A program made the position numbers and the translations under genes. The notes beneath the pieces are model-generated. The model made no database searches. It saw only the letters and a program-made list of their open reading frames with translations, and was not told the origin of the DNA. A stretch of DNA of 64,000 bases, taken from NCBI GenBank assembly GCA_024743095.1, contig JANSXF010000007.1:1-64000 (forward strand). Reading direction: 5' to 3'. Position 1 is the first letter of the stretch; each line of letters begins with the position of its first letter. The stretch comes from Flavobacteriaceae bacterium. Lineage in GTDB: Bacteria; Bacteroidota; Bacteroidia; Flavobacteriales; Flavobacteriaceae. Shown here piece after piece: positions 42,306-51,883 of this stretch.

Positions 42306-42313
42306 TATTTTTG
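42306..42313 (+). promoter_or_regulatory. putative -7 box (TATTTTTG) upstream of purD
   Basis: TAnnTTTG 14 nt upstream of the ATG. Confidence 0.5.
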
Positions 42314-42327
42314 CCAAAACTTGAATC

Positions 42328-43605
42328 ATGAACATCCTGGTCCTGGGTTCTGGTGGTCGCGAACATGCCATTTCCCTAAAAATCTCTCAAAGCCCTAAAA
42401 CATCCAAACTATTTGTAGCGCCCGGTAATGCGGGAACTTCCCAAATCGCCACAAATGTTGAGGTAGGTGTGAACGATTTTGAAGCCATTAAACAACTGGT
42501 GTTGAAAGAAAACATCAATTTGGTGGTAGTTGGACCAGAAGACCCCTTGGTAAACGGGGTACACGATTTCTTCTTGAATGATGCCGAACTCAAGGCCGTT
42601 CCGGTAATCGGACCGGAGAAAGCCGCTGCAGAGCTCGAGGGAAGCAAGGAGTTTGCCAAAGAGTTTATGATGCGGCACAACATTCCAACGGCAGCCTACG
42701 AAAGTTTTACAAGTGGGACATTGGAAGAAGGATATTCCTTTTTGGAAACCCTAAACCCTCCCTACGTTTTAAAAGCGGATGGCTTGGCTGCAGGAAAAGG
42801 GGTTTTGATCCTACAAGATTTACAGGAAGCCAAGGATGAGCTCAAATCCATGCTGGTCGATTCCAAATTCGGAAACGCTAGTGCCACGGTGGTCATCGAA
42901 GAGTTCTTGGACGGTATCGAACTGAGCTGTTTTGTGCTTACCGATGGTACCAATTATAAAATCCTTCCCACCGCGAAAGATTACAAAAGGATAGGTGAGG
43001 GGGACACCGGACTCAATACAGGAGGTATGGGGGCCATTTCCCCGGTTCCTTTTGCCGATTCTGTCTTTATGGACAAGATAGAGCGCCAAATCGTAAAACC
43101 GACCGTAGACGGCCTTAAAACAGATAATTTACCCTATGTGGGCTTTATCTTCATCGGACTGATAAAAGTCGGTGAAGACCCCAAAGTGATCGAGTACAAC
43201 GTTCGTATGGGTGACCCAGAGACAGAAGTGGTCATCCCAAGACTTAAAAGTGATTTGGTCGAGGTGTTATTGGCAATGGCCAACGGCACACTTGATCAAA
43301 TTGACCTTCAAATCGATGAAAGAACGGCTACAACGGTTATGGCCGTTTCCGGGGGCTATCCCGAGGCCTACGAAAAAGGCAAGGAAATCACAGGGACCGA
43401 AAATATTGGGGATTCCATCGTTTTTCATGCCGGAACAAAACTGTCAGGCGGAAAAGTGGTCACCAACGGAGGGCGCGTCATTGCGGTTACTTCCTTCGGA
43501 AAAGACTTTAAGGAAGCATTAAAAACATCCTATCAAAATATGGAAAAGCTCCATTTTGATGGAATGTATTACCGAAAAGACCTGGGATTCGATCTAGATG
43601 TATGA
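42328..43605 (+). CDS. purD: phosphoribosylamine--glycine ligase
   Basis: MNILVLGSGGREHAISLKI; VVVGPEDPLVNGVHDFF; NVRMGDPETEVVIPRL. Confidence 0.98.
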   Translation: MNILVLGSGGREHAISLKISQSPKTSKLFVAPGNAGTSQIATNVEVGVNDFEAIKQLVLKENINLVVVGPEDPLVNGVHDFFLNDAELKAVPVIGPEKAAAELEGSKEFAKEFMMRHNIPTAAYESFTSGTLEEGYSFLETLNPPYVLKADGLAAGKGVLILQDLQEAKDELKSMLVDSKFGNASATVVIEEFLDGIELSCFVLTDGTNYKILPTAKDYKRIGEGDTGLNTGGMGAISPVPFADSVFMDKIERQIVKPTVDGLKTDNLPYVGFIFIGLIKVGEDPKVIEYNVRMGDPETEVVIPRLKSDLVEVLLAMANGTLDQIDLQIDERTATTVMAVSGGYPEAYEKGKEITGTENIGDSIVFHAGTKLSGGKVVTNGGRVIAVTSFGKDFKEALKTSYQNMEKLHFDGMYYRKDLGFDLDV

Positions 43606-43815
43606 GTGGGAGCTTATGCTCTTGTCCTCTTCACCGCTCTCGTTGAAAATCTTCAACTGGCCCATCCAATAGACCATGGCCACAAAACCGATGACCATAA
43701 AGATCCAGTTAATGGAGTTGGAACCCCACCAGCTGTGCATAAAGCGGAAAAAATCCAATGGTGCGAAAAGGTAGTTTACAAATAAGTCCTCTATACCGTA
43801 AAAAAACTTGCTCAT
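43594..43815 (-). CDS. small membrane protein (DUF6341-like by recollection)
   Basis: 73 aa with one TM segment; convergent 12-bp overlap with the purD 3' end; minus-strand TACTTTTG box upstream (43835-43842). Confidence 0.7.
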   Translation of the reverse strand: MSKFFYGIEDLFVNYLFAPLDFFRFMHSWWGSNSINWIFMVIGFVAMVYWMGQLKIFNESGEEDKSISSHSYI

Positions 43816-43854
43816 CTTGGCTATATTTACTTTACAAAAGTAGCAAAAGATAGG

Positions 43855-44784
43855 ATGATTTCAAGCTTTTTCGGAAAAACTAAACCCATAAACCATATAG
43901 TTCTCGCCAGTTTCCTGTTCCTATTCTATTTTACCCATGTTTTTTTTCAGCTGGGCGATCAAAAGATCAATCAGGTTATTCCCTTGGAACTGATGCTGTT
44001 TGCGGTATTGTTGATCTCTGTTTTTATCACCAATCAAATTGTGAGAACGGAAAAGGCAACGGAGTCCAACTCCTATGCGATGCTCTTTTTTGTACTTCTG
44101 ATCGTTTCGTTTTCCGATGAAATGGTGCTTCAAAACGTGATGTTCGCCAACTTCTTTTTGCTCTTGGCCTTCTGGCGGATATTGTCCATCAAATCCACAA
44201 AAAGCGTAAAGCACAAAATTTTTGATGCCTCCCTGTTGATTGCCATTGCCAGTTTGTTCTACGATTGGGCCCTGGCCTTTATGCTCCTGGTTTTTTTTGT
44301 GATCGGGGTCTACGACCGTAAAACGTTCAAAAATTGGTTGGTCCCATTGCTGGGAGCAGGTACAATATTTATGTTGACGTTCACCGTTTTGAAACTCAAA
44401 GGGTCATTGGACTTTTTTGAGGACCATTATCAATTTTCCTTGGGCCTTTTTACCAGCAAATCGTTCTTTCAGGTATTGAACATCAAGACATTGATCTACC
44501 TGATTTTGACCATACTTGTTTCCATAGTGGTATTCATCAGGCTGAGAAATGTGAGCGGGGGAAAATTGCTGCTGCTTCGGATCGTCTTTTTGATATTTGC
44601 CCTGGGCACCGGCATTATTCTTTTTACGCCCGCCGACGCATCGCCCGTTTTGCTCACCTTTTTCCCTGCCGCCGTATTTTTTACCAATTATTTTGAAGGG
44701 ATGAAAAAAAGAAGGCTTCAGGAAGCTTTAATGGTCGGCTCTGTGGTATTGGCCTGTTCGCTTTTTGCCTTTCATCTCAACTAA
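43855..44784 (+). CDS. multipass membrane protein (DUF6427-like by recollection)
   Basis: 309 aa, many hydrophobic segments, begins MISSFFGKTKPINHIVLASFLFLFYF. Confidence 0.75.
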   Translation: MISSFFGKTKPINHIVLASFLFLFYFTHVFFQLGDQKINQVIPLELMLFAVLLISVFITNQIVRTEKATESNSYAMLFFVLLIVSFSDEMVLQNVMFANFFLLLAFWRILSIKSTKSVKHKIFDASLLIAIASLFYDWALAFMLLVFFVIGVYDRKTFKNWLVPLLGAGTIFMLTFTVLKLKGSLDFFEDHYQFSLGLFTSKSFFQVLNIKTLIYLILTILVSIVVFIRLRNVSGGKLLLLRIVFLIFALGTGIILFTPADASPVLLTFFPAAVFFTNYFEGMKKRRLQEALMVGSVVLACSLFAFHLN

Positions 44785-44801
44785 ATATTGGCATAAAGCA
44801 A

Positions 44802-44809
44802 TATCTTTG
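44802..44809 (+). promoter_or_regulatory. putative -7 box (TATCTTTG) upstream of the DUF4254-like gene
   Basis: TAnnTTTG 15 nt upstream of the ATG. Confidence 0.45.
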
Positions 44810-44824
44810 AACAAATTTTAAGCC

Positions 44825-45430
44825 ATGTTCAGCAAGTTTGCCTTCAATATATTTCAGGAAAGTATAGATGCCTATCACATCAAGGACGATGTGTACCAAG
44901 AATTTACCAATCCCTATCCAAAGGATAAAGTAGAGCACCTACTGTACAGAAAAAACTGGATAGATACCGTGCAATGGCATTACGAGGATATTATAAGGGA
45001 CCCCCATATAGAACCTGTTGCCGCGTTGGACCTTAAACGCAAGATCGATGCCAGTAACCAGGACCGTACGGATTTGGTAGAATATATCGACAGTTATTTT
45101 TTAGACAAGTACCAATCGGTACAGATCAAAGAAGGCGCCACGATCAATACCGAAAGCCCAGCTTGGGCCATAGACCGACTTTCCATTTTAGCATTGAAGA
45201 TTTATCACATGCAAGAAGAAGTGAACCGCAGCGATGCTTCTTCGGGGCATATTAAAAAGTGCAGCGATAAGTTGTCGGTTCTTTTGGAGCAGAAAAAAGA
45301 TCTTTCCACGGCCATTGACCAATTATTGGCCGATATTGAGGCGGGAGAGAAGTACATGAAAGTCTACAAACAGATGAAAATGTACAACGACGATGAACTA
45401 AATCCGGTATTGCGTGGGCAAAAAGGGTGA
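44825..45430 (+). CDS. DUF4254-like protein
   Basis: 201 aa; LLYRKNWIDTVQWHYEDIIRDPHIEPVAALDLKRKIDASNQDRTDLVEYID; adjacent to GT9. Confidence 0.85.
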   Translation: MFSKFAFNIFQESIDAYHIKDDVYQEFTNPYPKDKVEHLLYRKNWIDTVQWHYEDIIRDPHIEPVAALDLKRKIDASNQDRTDLVEYIDSYFLDKYQSVQIKEGATINTESPAWAIDRLSILALKIYHMQEEVNRSDASSGHIKKCSDKLSVLLEQKKDLSTAIDQLLADIEAGEKYMKVYKQMKMYNDDELNPVLRGQKG

Positions 45431-46463
45431 TCATACCCATATTTTGGTCATCCGCCTCTCCGCCATGGGCGATGTGGCGATGACCGTTCCCGTGCTACGG
45501 GCCCTTACCGGGAAATATCCCAACTTACGACTGACCGTTCTCACCAAAAGGTCGTTTGCTCCCATTTTTGATGGGTTGGAAAACGTTGAGGTCATAGAGG
45601 CCGATGTTAAAAAGCGTCATAAAGGATTGATGGGGCTTTGGCGATTGTACAGGGAACTAAAACCGCTACAGTTGGATGCCGTTGCCGACCTTCATAATGT
45701 ATTGCGCAGTCGTGTACTTAAGAAATATTTTTCGTTGGAAGGAATGCCATTTGCACAAATTGACAAAGGAAGAAAGGACAAAAAGGCGCTTACCCGGCCC
45801 AAAAACAAAGTTTTTGAGCAACTAAGGACCACACACGAGCGCTATGGCGATGTTTTTGCCGAACTCGGTTTCCCCATTGATCTTAACACTGCCAAACCAC
45901 TGGAGCGCATCCAGCTTTCCCAAAAGGTTTTGGGGCTGGTACGGCAAGACACGAAAAAATGGATTGGCATTGCCCCTTTTGCCGCCCATGAAGGCAAAAT
46001 GTACCCGTTGGAAGCAACGGAAGAAATCATCAAGGAACTTAATAATACCGATAAGTATAAAATTTTGCTCTTTGGTGGTGGAACCAAAGAAGTGGAGGTG
46101 TTGGAGAAATTTTCTGAACGGTATGAAAATGCGCAATGTATGGCGGGCAAGCTCAAACTTTCCGAAGAGCTGGAACTCATTTCTAATTTGGATGTGATGT
46201 TGTCCATGGACAGTGGCAATGCACATATGGCCGCCAATTATGGTATCCCTGTGATTACTTTATGGGGTGTTACCCATCCCTATGCCGGCTTCTACCCATT
46301 CGGGCAGCCTATCGAAAATGCACTTATGGCGGACCGAGGGGCCTACCCACTGATTCCTACCTCGGTATACGGGAACAAAGTGCCCGAAGGGTATCAAAAT
46401 GCCATGAAAACCATCAAACCAAAAGATGTATTGGAGCGATTGATGGTAATTCTTGAAAGCTGA
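45414..46463 (+). CDS. glycosyltransferase family 9 (heptosyltransferase-like)
   Basis: ILVIRLSAMGDVAMTVPVLRAL; LDVMLSMDSGNAHMAANYGIPVITLWGVTHPYAGF. Confidence 0.93.
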   Translation: MGKKGDHTHILVIRLSAMGDVAMTVPVLRALTGKYPNLRLTVLTKRSFAPIFDGLENVEVIEADVKKRHKGLMGLWRLYRELKPLQLDAVADLHNVLRSRVLKKYFSLEGMPFAQIDKGRKDKKALTRPKNKVFEQLRTTHERYGDVFAELGFPIDLNTAKPLERIQLSQKVLGLVRQDTKKWIGIAPFAAHEGKMYPLEATEEIIKELNNTDKYKILLFGGGTKEVEVLEKFSERYENAQCMAGKLKLSEELELISNLDVMLSMDSGNAHMAANYGIPVITLWGVTHPYAGFYPFGQPIENALMADRGAYPLIPTSVYGNKVPEGYQNAMKTIKPKDVLERLMVILES

Positions 46464-46565
46464 GCAACCAATTATCCGTTGCTGCATCATTTTGATAAGG
46501 TCATTTGTTATATCTTTCCATGTCCTTTTGGGCGCACAACCCTAAATCACATAAAAAAACAGACG

Positions 46566-47504
46566 ATGAAAAAAACAAACTTGTTATTTCTCGCATGGAT
46601 GGGAATTTCACTGCTATCCTGTTCCGTTGACCAATCAACCGGGACTCCAGTGGAAGAAGTACCGCGATTGAACATTACTTTTATAATGGATACCGATGCG
46701 GAGCGTTTGGACAATTTGGGCAACCCCGTAGAGGTCCCCGATGGAAATGCAGCACAGAACCCCGATTTTGAGATTCTGGGACTGCACTTTATCGGCCTAT
46801 ACCCTGATCAATTTACCCCGTACGATGAAGGGGTGACCATTACCTCTACCGCAACCACGGGAAGTGGGGGCGAACTGGCCATTGATTTTAACAGTGAAGT
46901 GTTTTTTAATGAGGAAATCAATACCTTAAGTGTGCCGTTGAGCCATGTTGCCGCTGGAAGCTATGCGTATATCAGGGCTTCAATCGGATATCAGAAGTAT
47001 CGAATTGTGTATAATTTGGAAGGTGCAGAGACCGAGATTCCCGATTGGCCGGCCACAGTGGACGATAATATCGATGTGGACGGTATTGTTGCTTCCTTTT
47101 TAGGGTATAATACATACATCGGAAGTTATGTTTTGGATAATCAAACCGTTACGGTAAACGGAAACAAGGCACAAGGGTATTTTGGATTGGAGACCAAGGG
47201 AAATATAGAAGGGTTTGTATTTACGCAATTGACCCAAGGTGATGCCCCACAGACCACCGTGCCCAACCCTATTAACGATACCTCTCCGGTTCCAGAGGGC
47301 TCATGTGTAGTGACAGGACAATTTCCATCGGCTTTGGTGATTCCCACGAACGCCACAGAGGACATCAGCATTGAAGTCGTCATATCCATCAACAACAGTT
47401 TTGAATGGGAAGATGGCAACGGCAACGGTAAATATGAACCGTTATTGGGCGAAAATGTCGTGGACATGGGCACACGCGGAGTATTCCCTTCCGTAGTGGA
47501 TTAG
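46566..47504 (+). CDS. putative lipoprotein, function unknown
   Basis: MKKTNLLFLAWMGISLLSCSVDQ lipobox; start trimmed from 46479. Confidence 0.75.
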   Translation: MKKTNLLFLAWMGISLLSCSVDQSTGTPVEEVPRLNITFIMDTDAERLDNLGNPVEVPDGNAAQNPDFEILGLHFIGLYPDQFTPYDEGVTITSTATTGSGGELAIDFNSEVFFNEEINTLSVPLSHVAAGSYAYIRASIGYQKYRIVYNLEGAETEIPDWPATVDDNIDVDGIVASFLGYNTYIGSYVLDNQTVTVNGNKAQGYFGLETKGNIEGFVFTQLTQGDAPQTTVPNPINDTSPVPEGSCVVTGQFPSALVIPTNATEDISIEVVISINNSFEWEDGNGNGKYEPLLGENVVDMGTRGVFPSVVD

Positions 47505-48589
47505 GCCACTGTTCCCTGGCAACTACTACCGGCCCCAGCGGTACAGCCGTAGCAGTGTTGAGAAATAATAATATCCCGATTGTTCAGCACATCATCATTG
47601 TAATCCTTGATATGCTTTACCTTGCTCGCCACTTTTAGGTCCAGCATTTGATTAAAGTCACAATCGTAGAGCCAACCGTCCCAACTCACCGAGATGGTAT
47701 TGGTGCACATTACGTTTTCAACTGCGGCCGGATTATAGGCCTCTACCAGGGAATACATATAATCTTCATAATTGTCGGATGCGATAAGGTAATCCAAGAA
47801 CCGAGAAATGGGCAGATTGGTAATGGCAAAAAGATTGTGGAAATCAATATCGAAATCTTCTTTCAATGCCTTTTTGAAATCTCGTTCCATCGCGCTTTGG
47901 TCCGTTGGTAAAAATGCCCCGGAAGGATTGTAGACCAAATCCAAGCGCAGATCGCTGTTTGGCATACCGTAACCCACCTTATTGAGCATCTGCAGAGCTT
48001 TGATGGATTTGTCAAAAACACCATCGCCACGTTGCTTGTCCGTTTTGCCACGGGTGTAATGCGGCATGGAAGATACCACATGTACGTTGTGCTTTTTAAA
48101 GAACTCGGGCAGGTCGTGGTACTTTTTATTGGCCAAGATGATGGTCAAATTGGAGCGAACGATAAAATCCTGGATGCCCGCTTTGGAGGCTTCCTCCACA
48201 AACCACCTAAAATCCGGGTTCATCTCGGGAGCCCCGCCGGTAAGGTCCAAAGTGTGCGCCCCGGTGGTGCGGATGACCTCCAGACATTGTTCCATGGTTT
48301 CCCTGGTCATGATTTCCTGTCGGTCGGGGCCCGCGTCCACATGGCAGTGCGCACAGACCTGGTTGCACATATACCCTACATTGATCTGGAGCACCTCCAA
48401 CTTTTTGGGTTTCAACGGGAATTGCCCTGATTCTGAAATTTTATCCTTAAAAAACGGAAGATCTCCCCCGGCAAAAAGGTCGCCGCTCAATATTTCCAAT
48501 TGTTTTTGGGTATCGGCAAGCTCGTCTTCCCGTGCTTTCAATGATTTTTTAGCTGCTTTTTTTATGTCCGTGAGTATGCTTTGCGCCAT
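47501..48589 (-). CDS. arsS: arsenosugar biosynthesis radical SAM protein ArsS
   Basis: NVGYMCNQVCAHCHVDAGPDRQEIMTRETM; C-terminal QHCYGCTAGAGSSCQGTVA; adjacent to peroxidase-like partner. Confidence 0.9.
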   Translation of the reverse strand: MAQSILTDIKKAAKKSLKAREDELADTQKQLEILSGDLFAGGDLPFFKDKISESGQFPLKPKKLEVLQINVGYMCNQVCAHCHVDAGPDRQEIMTRETMEQCLEVIRTTGAHTLDLTGGAPEMNPDFRWFVEEASKAGIQDFIVRSNLTIILANKKYHDLPEFFKKHNVHVVSSMPHYTRGKTDKQRGDGVFDKSIKALQMLNKVGYGMPNSDLRLDLVYNPSGAFLPTDQSAMERDFKKALKEDFDIDFHNLFAITNLPISRFLDYLIASDNYEDYMYSLVEAYNPAAVENVMCTNTISVSWDGWLYDCDFNQMLDLKVASKVKHIKDYNDDVLNNRDIIISQHCYGCTAGAGSSCQGTVA

Positions 48590-48678
48590 TTCTAATTTTT
48601 ATAATCCCGGAGGGAACCTTGATGTTCCCCCTTGAAATATGTTCCGGTCCAACTCCCTTGAAGCGGAGCGTTCCAATG

Positions 48679-49014
48679 TTACATGGAAAGTTTATCGTAC
48701 TTGTTCATCATCTGGACACCATGAACCAATGTGGCACCACTTTCTATGGCTGCCCCTGCATGAACGGCCTCCATCATCTCTTCCTTGGTGATGCCGCGTT
48801 GCAGACCATCCTTGGTATAGGCATCAATACAGTACGGGCATTTTACCACGTGTGCCACTGCCAGGGCAATCAATGATTTTTCGCGGGCACTGAGTGCACC
48901 TTCCTCAAAAACCTTTCCGTAATAGTCAAAAAACTTATTGCCCAGTTCCTCGCTCCATTCTGTGATGTTGCCAAACTTTCTAAGGTCCGCCGGGTCGTAA
49001 TATGAATTGGCCAT
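48679..49014 (-). CDS. carboxymuconolactone decarboxylase/AhpD-like protein (ArsS-associated peroxidase-like)
   Basis: VAHVVKCPYCIDAYTKDGLQRGITKEEMMEAVHAGAAIESGATLVHG (CxxC AhpD motif). Confidence 0.9.
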   Translation of the reverse strand: MANSYYDPADLRKFGNITEWSEELGNKFFDYYGKVFEEGALSAREKSLIALAVAHVVKCPYCIDAYTKDGLQRGITKEEMMEAVHAGAAIESGATLVHGVQMMNKYDKLSM

Positions 49015-49157
49015 GTCTTTCTATTTAATGTTATACCTAAACATACAACAATTATCACTATTCCTTTAGGTCGAAAGTATGTGGGTAGGATTACAAATTC
49101 CCAAAAACAATTACTTTGATTTACATAGAACCTGATTGTCAGTGGTCTAAAAAAGAA

Positions 49158-49179
49158 AAGAGCGATCACCGTCGCTCTT
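49158..49179 (-). terminator. Rho-independent terminator of the fasciclin-like gene
   Basis: AAGAGCGA-TCACCG-TCGCTCTT; reading minus strand it is followed by TTCTTTTTT. Confidence 0.75.
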
Positions 49180-49207
49180 CCACTAATTCAAATTATGGGG
49201 GGACTAT

Positions 49208-49765
49208 TTATTTTGAAGGCAAGACAACAGTATCCACCACATGGATCACCCCATTGGATTGGTTCACATCGGCAATGGTTACGGTGGATACGTTTCCGGC
49301 ACCGTCCCGGATCATGATCATGCCTTTGTCCATCATGGCGGTCAAGGTATCCCCGTTCACTGTGGTAAGCTCGGCCATGCCCTCGCCTTTCTTTATCCAT
49401 TTTTTCAAGTCTTTGGCGTTGTACTTTCCGGCCACTACGTGATAGGTAAGTACCCCTTGCAATTTTGCCTTGTTTTCTGGTTTGAGCAGCGTAGCCACAG
49501 TTCCATCGGGCAATTTTTCGAATGCACTGTTGGTCGGGGCAAATACGGTAAATGGACCTTCACCTTGCAGGGTTTCTACCAATCCGGCAGCTTTTACGGC
49601 AGCGACCAAAGTAGTGTGGTCCTTGGAGTTTACGGCATTGGAAACAATATCCTTGCTGGGGTACATGGGGGCTCCCCCTACCATTTTGGTTTGTGAAAAA
49701 CCAGATGTAAAGATCATAGATCCTGCACAAGCAAAAAGTAACGTTAATGTTTTAATAGATTTCAT
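49208..49765 (-). CDS. fasciclin (FAS1) domain secreted protein
   Basis: Signal peptide; GPFTVFAPTNSAFEKLPDGTV; LTYHVVAGKY; GVIHVVDTVVLP. Confidence 0.95.
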   Translation of the reverse strand: MKSIKTLTLLFACAGSMIFTSGFSQTKMVGGAPMYPSKDIVSNAVNSKDHTTLVAAVKAAGLVETLQGEGPFTVFAPTNSAFEKLPDGTVATLLKPENKAKLQGVLTYHVVAGKYNAKDLKKWIKKGEGMAELTTVNGDTLTAMMDKGMIMIRDGAGNVSTVTIADVNQSNGVIHVVDTVVLPSK

Positions 49766-49924
49766 GAGATTTAATTTTTAGTTTATATCATCACTTACGG
49801 AGTTTTGGTCAGAGGGGTTTGGTTTTTTGATTGTAGCGAGGTCTTTTAATTGAAATGCAATGTTGTCGTAACCTTGGAAAACCAACAATATGTTAACTTT
49901 ACAGTTTATTGATTCTCAACAAAA

Positions 49925-50698
49925 ATGCTTGAAGATAAATCCATAGGCTTGATACTTTCCGGGGGAGGTGTCCGGGGGATGGCACATATAGGGCTTATAA
50001 AGGCCATGCGCGAACACCAGATTGAGGCAAAGGTGGTCGCTGGCACAAGTATCGGGGCGTTGGTCGGTGCGCTATATGCCAACGACAATTCGGTGGAGGA
50101 TATGCTCAAGTTCTTCAAAGAGACACCACTGTTCCAATATAGCTTTTTTGCCATCAACAAACCGGGGTTTATTGACACGGAACGGTATTTTGGGATTTTT
50201 AAGCATTTCTTCCCCGAGAACAATTTCAAAAGTTTAAAGCGTCCCCTTTTTGTGGTCGCCACAGATTTACTGAAAGGAACCGAAAAGGTGTTTTATGATG
50301 GTGAGCTCATCAAACCATTATTGGCATCCGCTGCCTTGCCGCCTGTTTTTAGTCCTGTGACCATTGATGATGTACTCTATGCCGATGGGGGGATCATGAA
50401 CAATTTTCCAAAGGAATATGTGGACCATATTACGGACTATACCATTGGGAGCAATGTGTCCATAACCGTTCCCTTGGGGAAAAAAGATTTGCGAAATTCC
50501 TTTCAGCTGACCGCTAGGGTCACCAGTTTAATGATCCATGCCTCCAACCATGAGAAATTGCAGGAATGTGATGTTTTTATAGAACCGAGCGAACTGGAGA
50601 CCATTGGTGTTTTGGACAAAAAAGGCATAGAAAATGCCTTTAATATCGGCTACGAGCATGGAAGTAGGGCCTTGGAAAAATTATTGGCCAAGACCTAG
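49925..50698 (+). CDS. patatin-like phospholipase
   Basis: IGLILSGGGVRGMAHIGLI; VAGTSIGALVGALYA (GxSxG); YADGGIMNNFP (DGG). Confidence 0.95.
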   Translation: MLEDKSIGLILSGGGVRGMAHIGLIKAMREHQIEAKVVAGTSIGALVGALYANDNSVEDMLKFFKETPLFQYSFFAINKPGFIDTERYFGIFKHFFPENNFKSLKRPLFVVATDLLKGTEKVFYDGELIKPLLASAALPPVFSPVTIDDVLYADGGIMNNFPKEYVDHITDYTIGSNVSITVPLGKKDLRNSFQLTARVTSLMIHASNHEKLQECDVFIEPSELETIGVLDKKGIENAFNIGYEHGSRALEKLLAKT

Positions 50699-50713
50699 TT
50701 TGTTCACTTGGAC

Positions 50714-51763
50714 CTACACATCGTCATAATCCACCTTAATACTTGGAGAGGTGGGATGCGATTGACAGGTGAGGATAAACCCTTCTTCAATTTCATTATC
50801 GGTCAGGATCTGGTTTCTTACCATTTCGACCTTCCCTTCGGTAAGTCGGGCAATACAGCTACTGCAAACACCTCCTTGGCAGGAGTATGGGGCGTCAATG
50901 TCCTCTTTTAGCACAGCATCGAGCACCCGTTGTTTTTTGTCCATAACAAAACTGAAAGTCTCATCGTCCAAAAGAACTTCCACCCTAGTTTTTCCTTCCA
51001 GTTCTTCGGCAAGTTCGTCATCGCCATCATCATCGGTGGTAAAGAGCTCAAAATGTATTTTCTCCTTGGCAACGCCATTGTCCTTGAGGGTATCGGTTAC
51101 CTGCTCGATCATTTCTTCGGGACCACAAAGGTAGAAGCCATCGAACTCGGTTCCCTTGAACTTGTTTTTGAGCACAAAGTTTACGGTCGAACGCTCTATC
51201 CTTCCAAAAAGGGCATCCACCTCGGTGGACCTGCTGTACACATATTGTACAAAGAAGCGATCACCATATTGCTCTTTAATGGACTGGATGGTGTTAAAAT
51301 ACATCGTCTCTTCGGGAGATTGATTTCCGAAGACCAGGACAAAAGTACTTTCCGGATGGCTCCCCAAAACCGTTTGGGCAATGCTCATGATAGGGGTGAT
51401 TCCACTACCTGCGGCAAAGGCCGCTATTTTTTTTGGTGAGGTTTGATCGAAGACAAAACGTCCCTCGGGCAACATGACCTGAATTTCGTCCCCGGCCTTC
51501 AATTGCTCGTTGGCATACACGGAAAAGGTTCCGCCCTCCATTTTTTTGATGCCCACGGTCAATTTGCCGGACGAAGGCGGTGATGAAATGGAATAGGCCC
51601 GGCGAAGCTCCTTTCCATCCAAAGTGAATTTTAAGGTAATGTATTGACCCGCTTTAAAGCTGTAATCCTCTTTTAGGTTTTCCGGGATATCAAAGGTAAG
51701 GGCCACGGCATTTGGCGTTAATCGGTCCACCGCGGCTATTTTTAAGGCATGAAAATGACTCAT
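50714..51763 (-). CDS. PaaE-like ferredoxin-NAD(P)H reductase with C-terminal 2Fe-2S domain
   Basis: ELRRAYSISSPP FAD motif; AAGSGITPIMSI; APYSCQGGVCSSCIARLTEGK. Confidence 0.93.
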   Translation of the reverse strand: MSHFHALKIAAVDRLTPNAVALTFDIPENLKEDYSFKAGQYITLKFTLDGKELRRAYSISSPPSSGKLTVGIKKMEGGTFSVYANEQLKAGDEIQVMLPEGRFVFDQTSPKKIAAFAAGSGITPIMSIAQTVLGSHPESTFVLVFGNQSPEETMYFNTIQSIKEQYGDRFFVQYVYSRSTEVDALFGRIERSTVNFVLKNKFKGTEFDGFYLCGPEEMIEQVTDTLKDNGVAKEKIHFELFTTDDDGDDELAEELEGKTRVEVLLDDETFSFVMDKKQRVLDAVLKEDIDAPYSCQGGVCSSCIARLTEGKVEMVRNQILTDNEIEEGFILTCQSHPTSPSIKVDYDDV

Positions 51764-51883
51764 GTATCGAATTTTGCTGCAAAATTAAGCATTACAGTCC
51801 TTTTGCAGGTCTATTTTTATAAAAAGCATGTCTCTTCTGTAACAAATCCGATAAATTAGACACCAACTAAAAAAACGCCAACC

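Noticed and set aside
48847-48852. CACGTG in the AhpD-like gene
   Set aside because: Flanks TTTAC/TGCCA do not match parS; likely codon chance.
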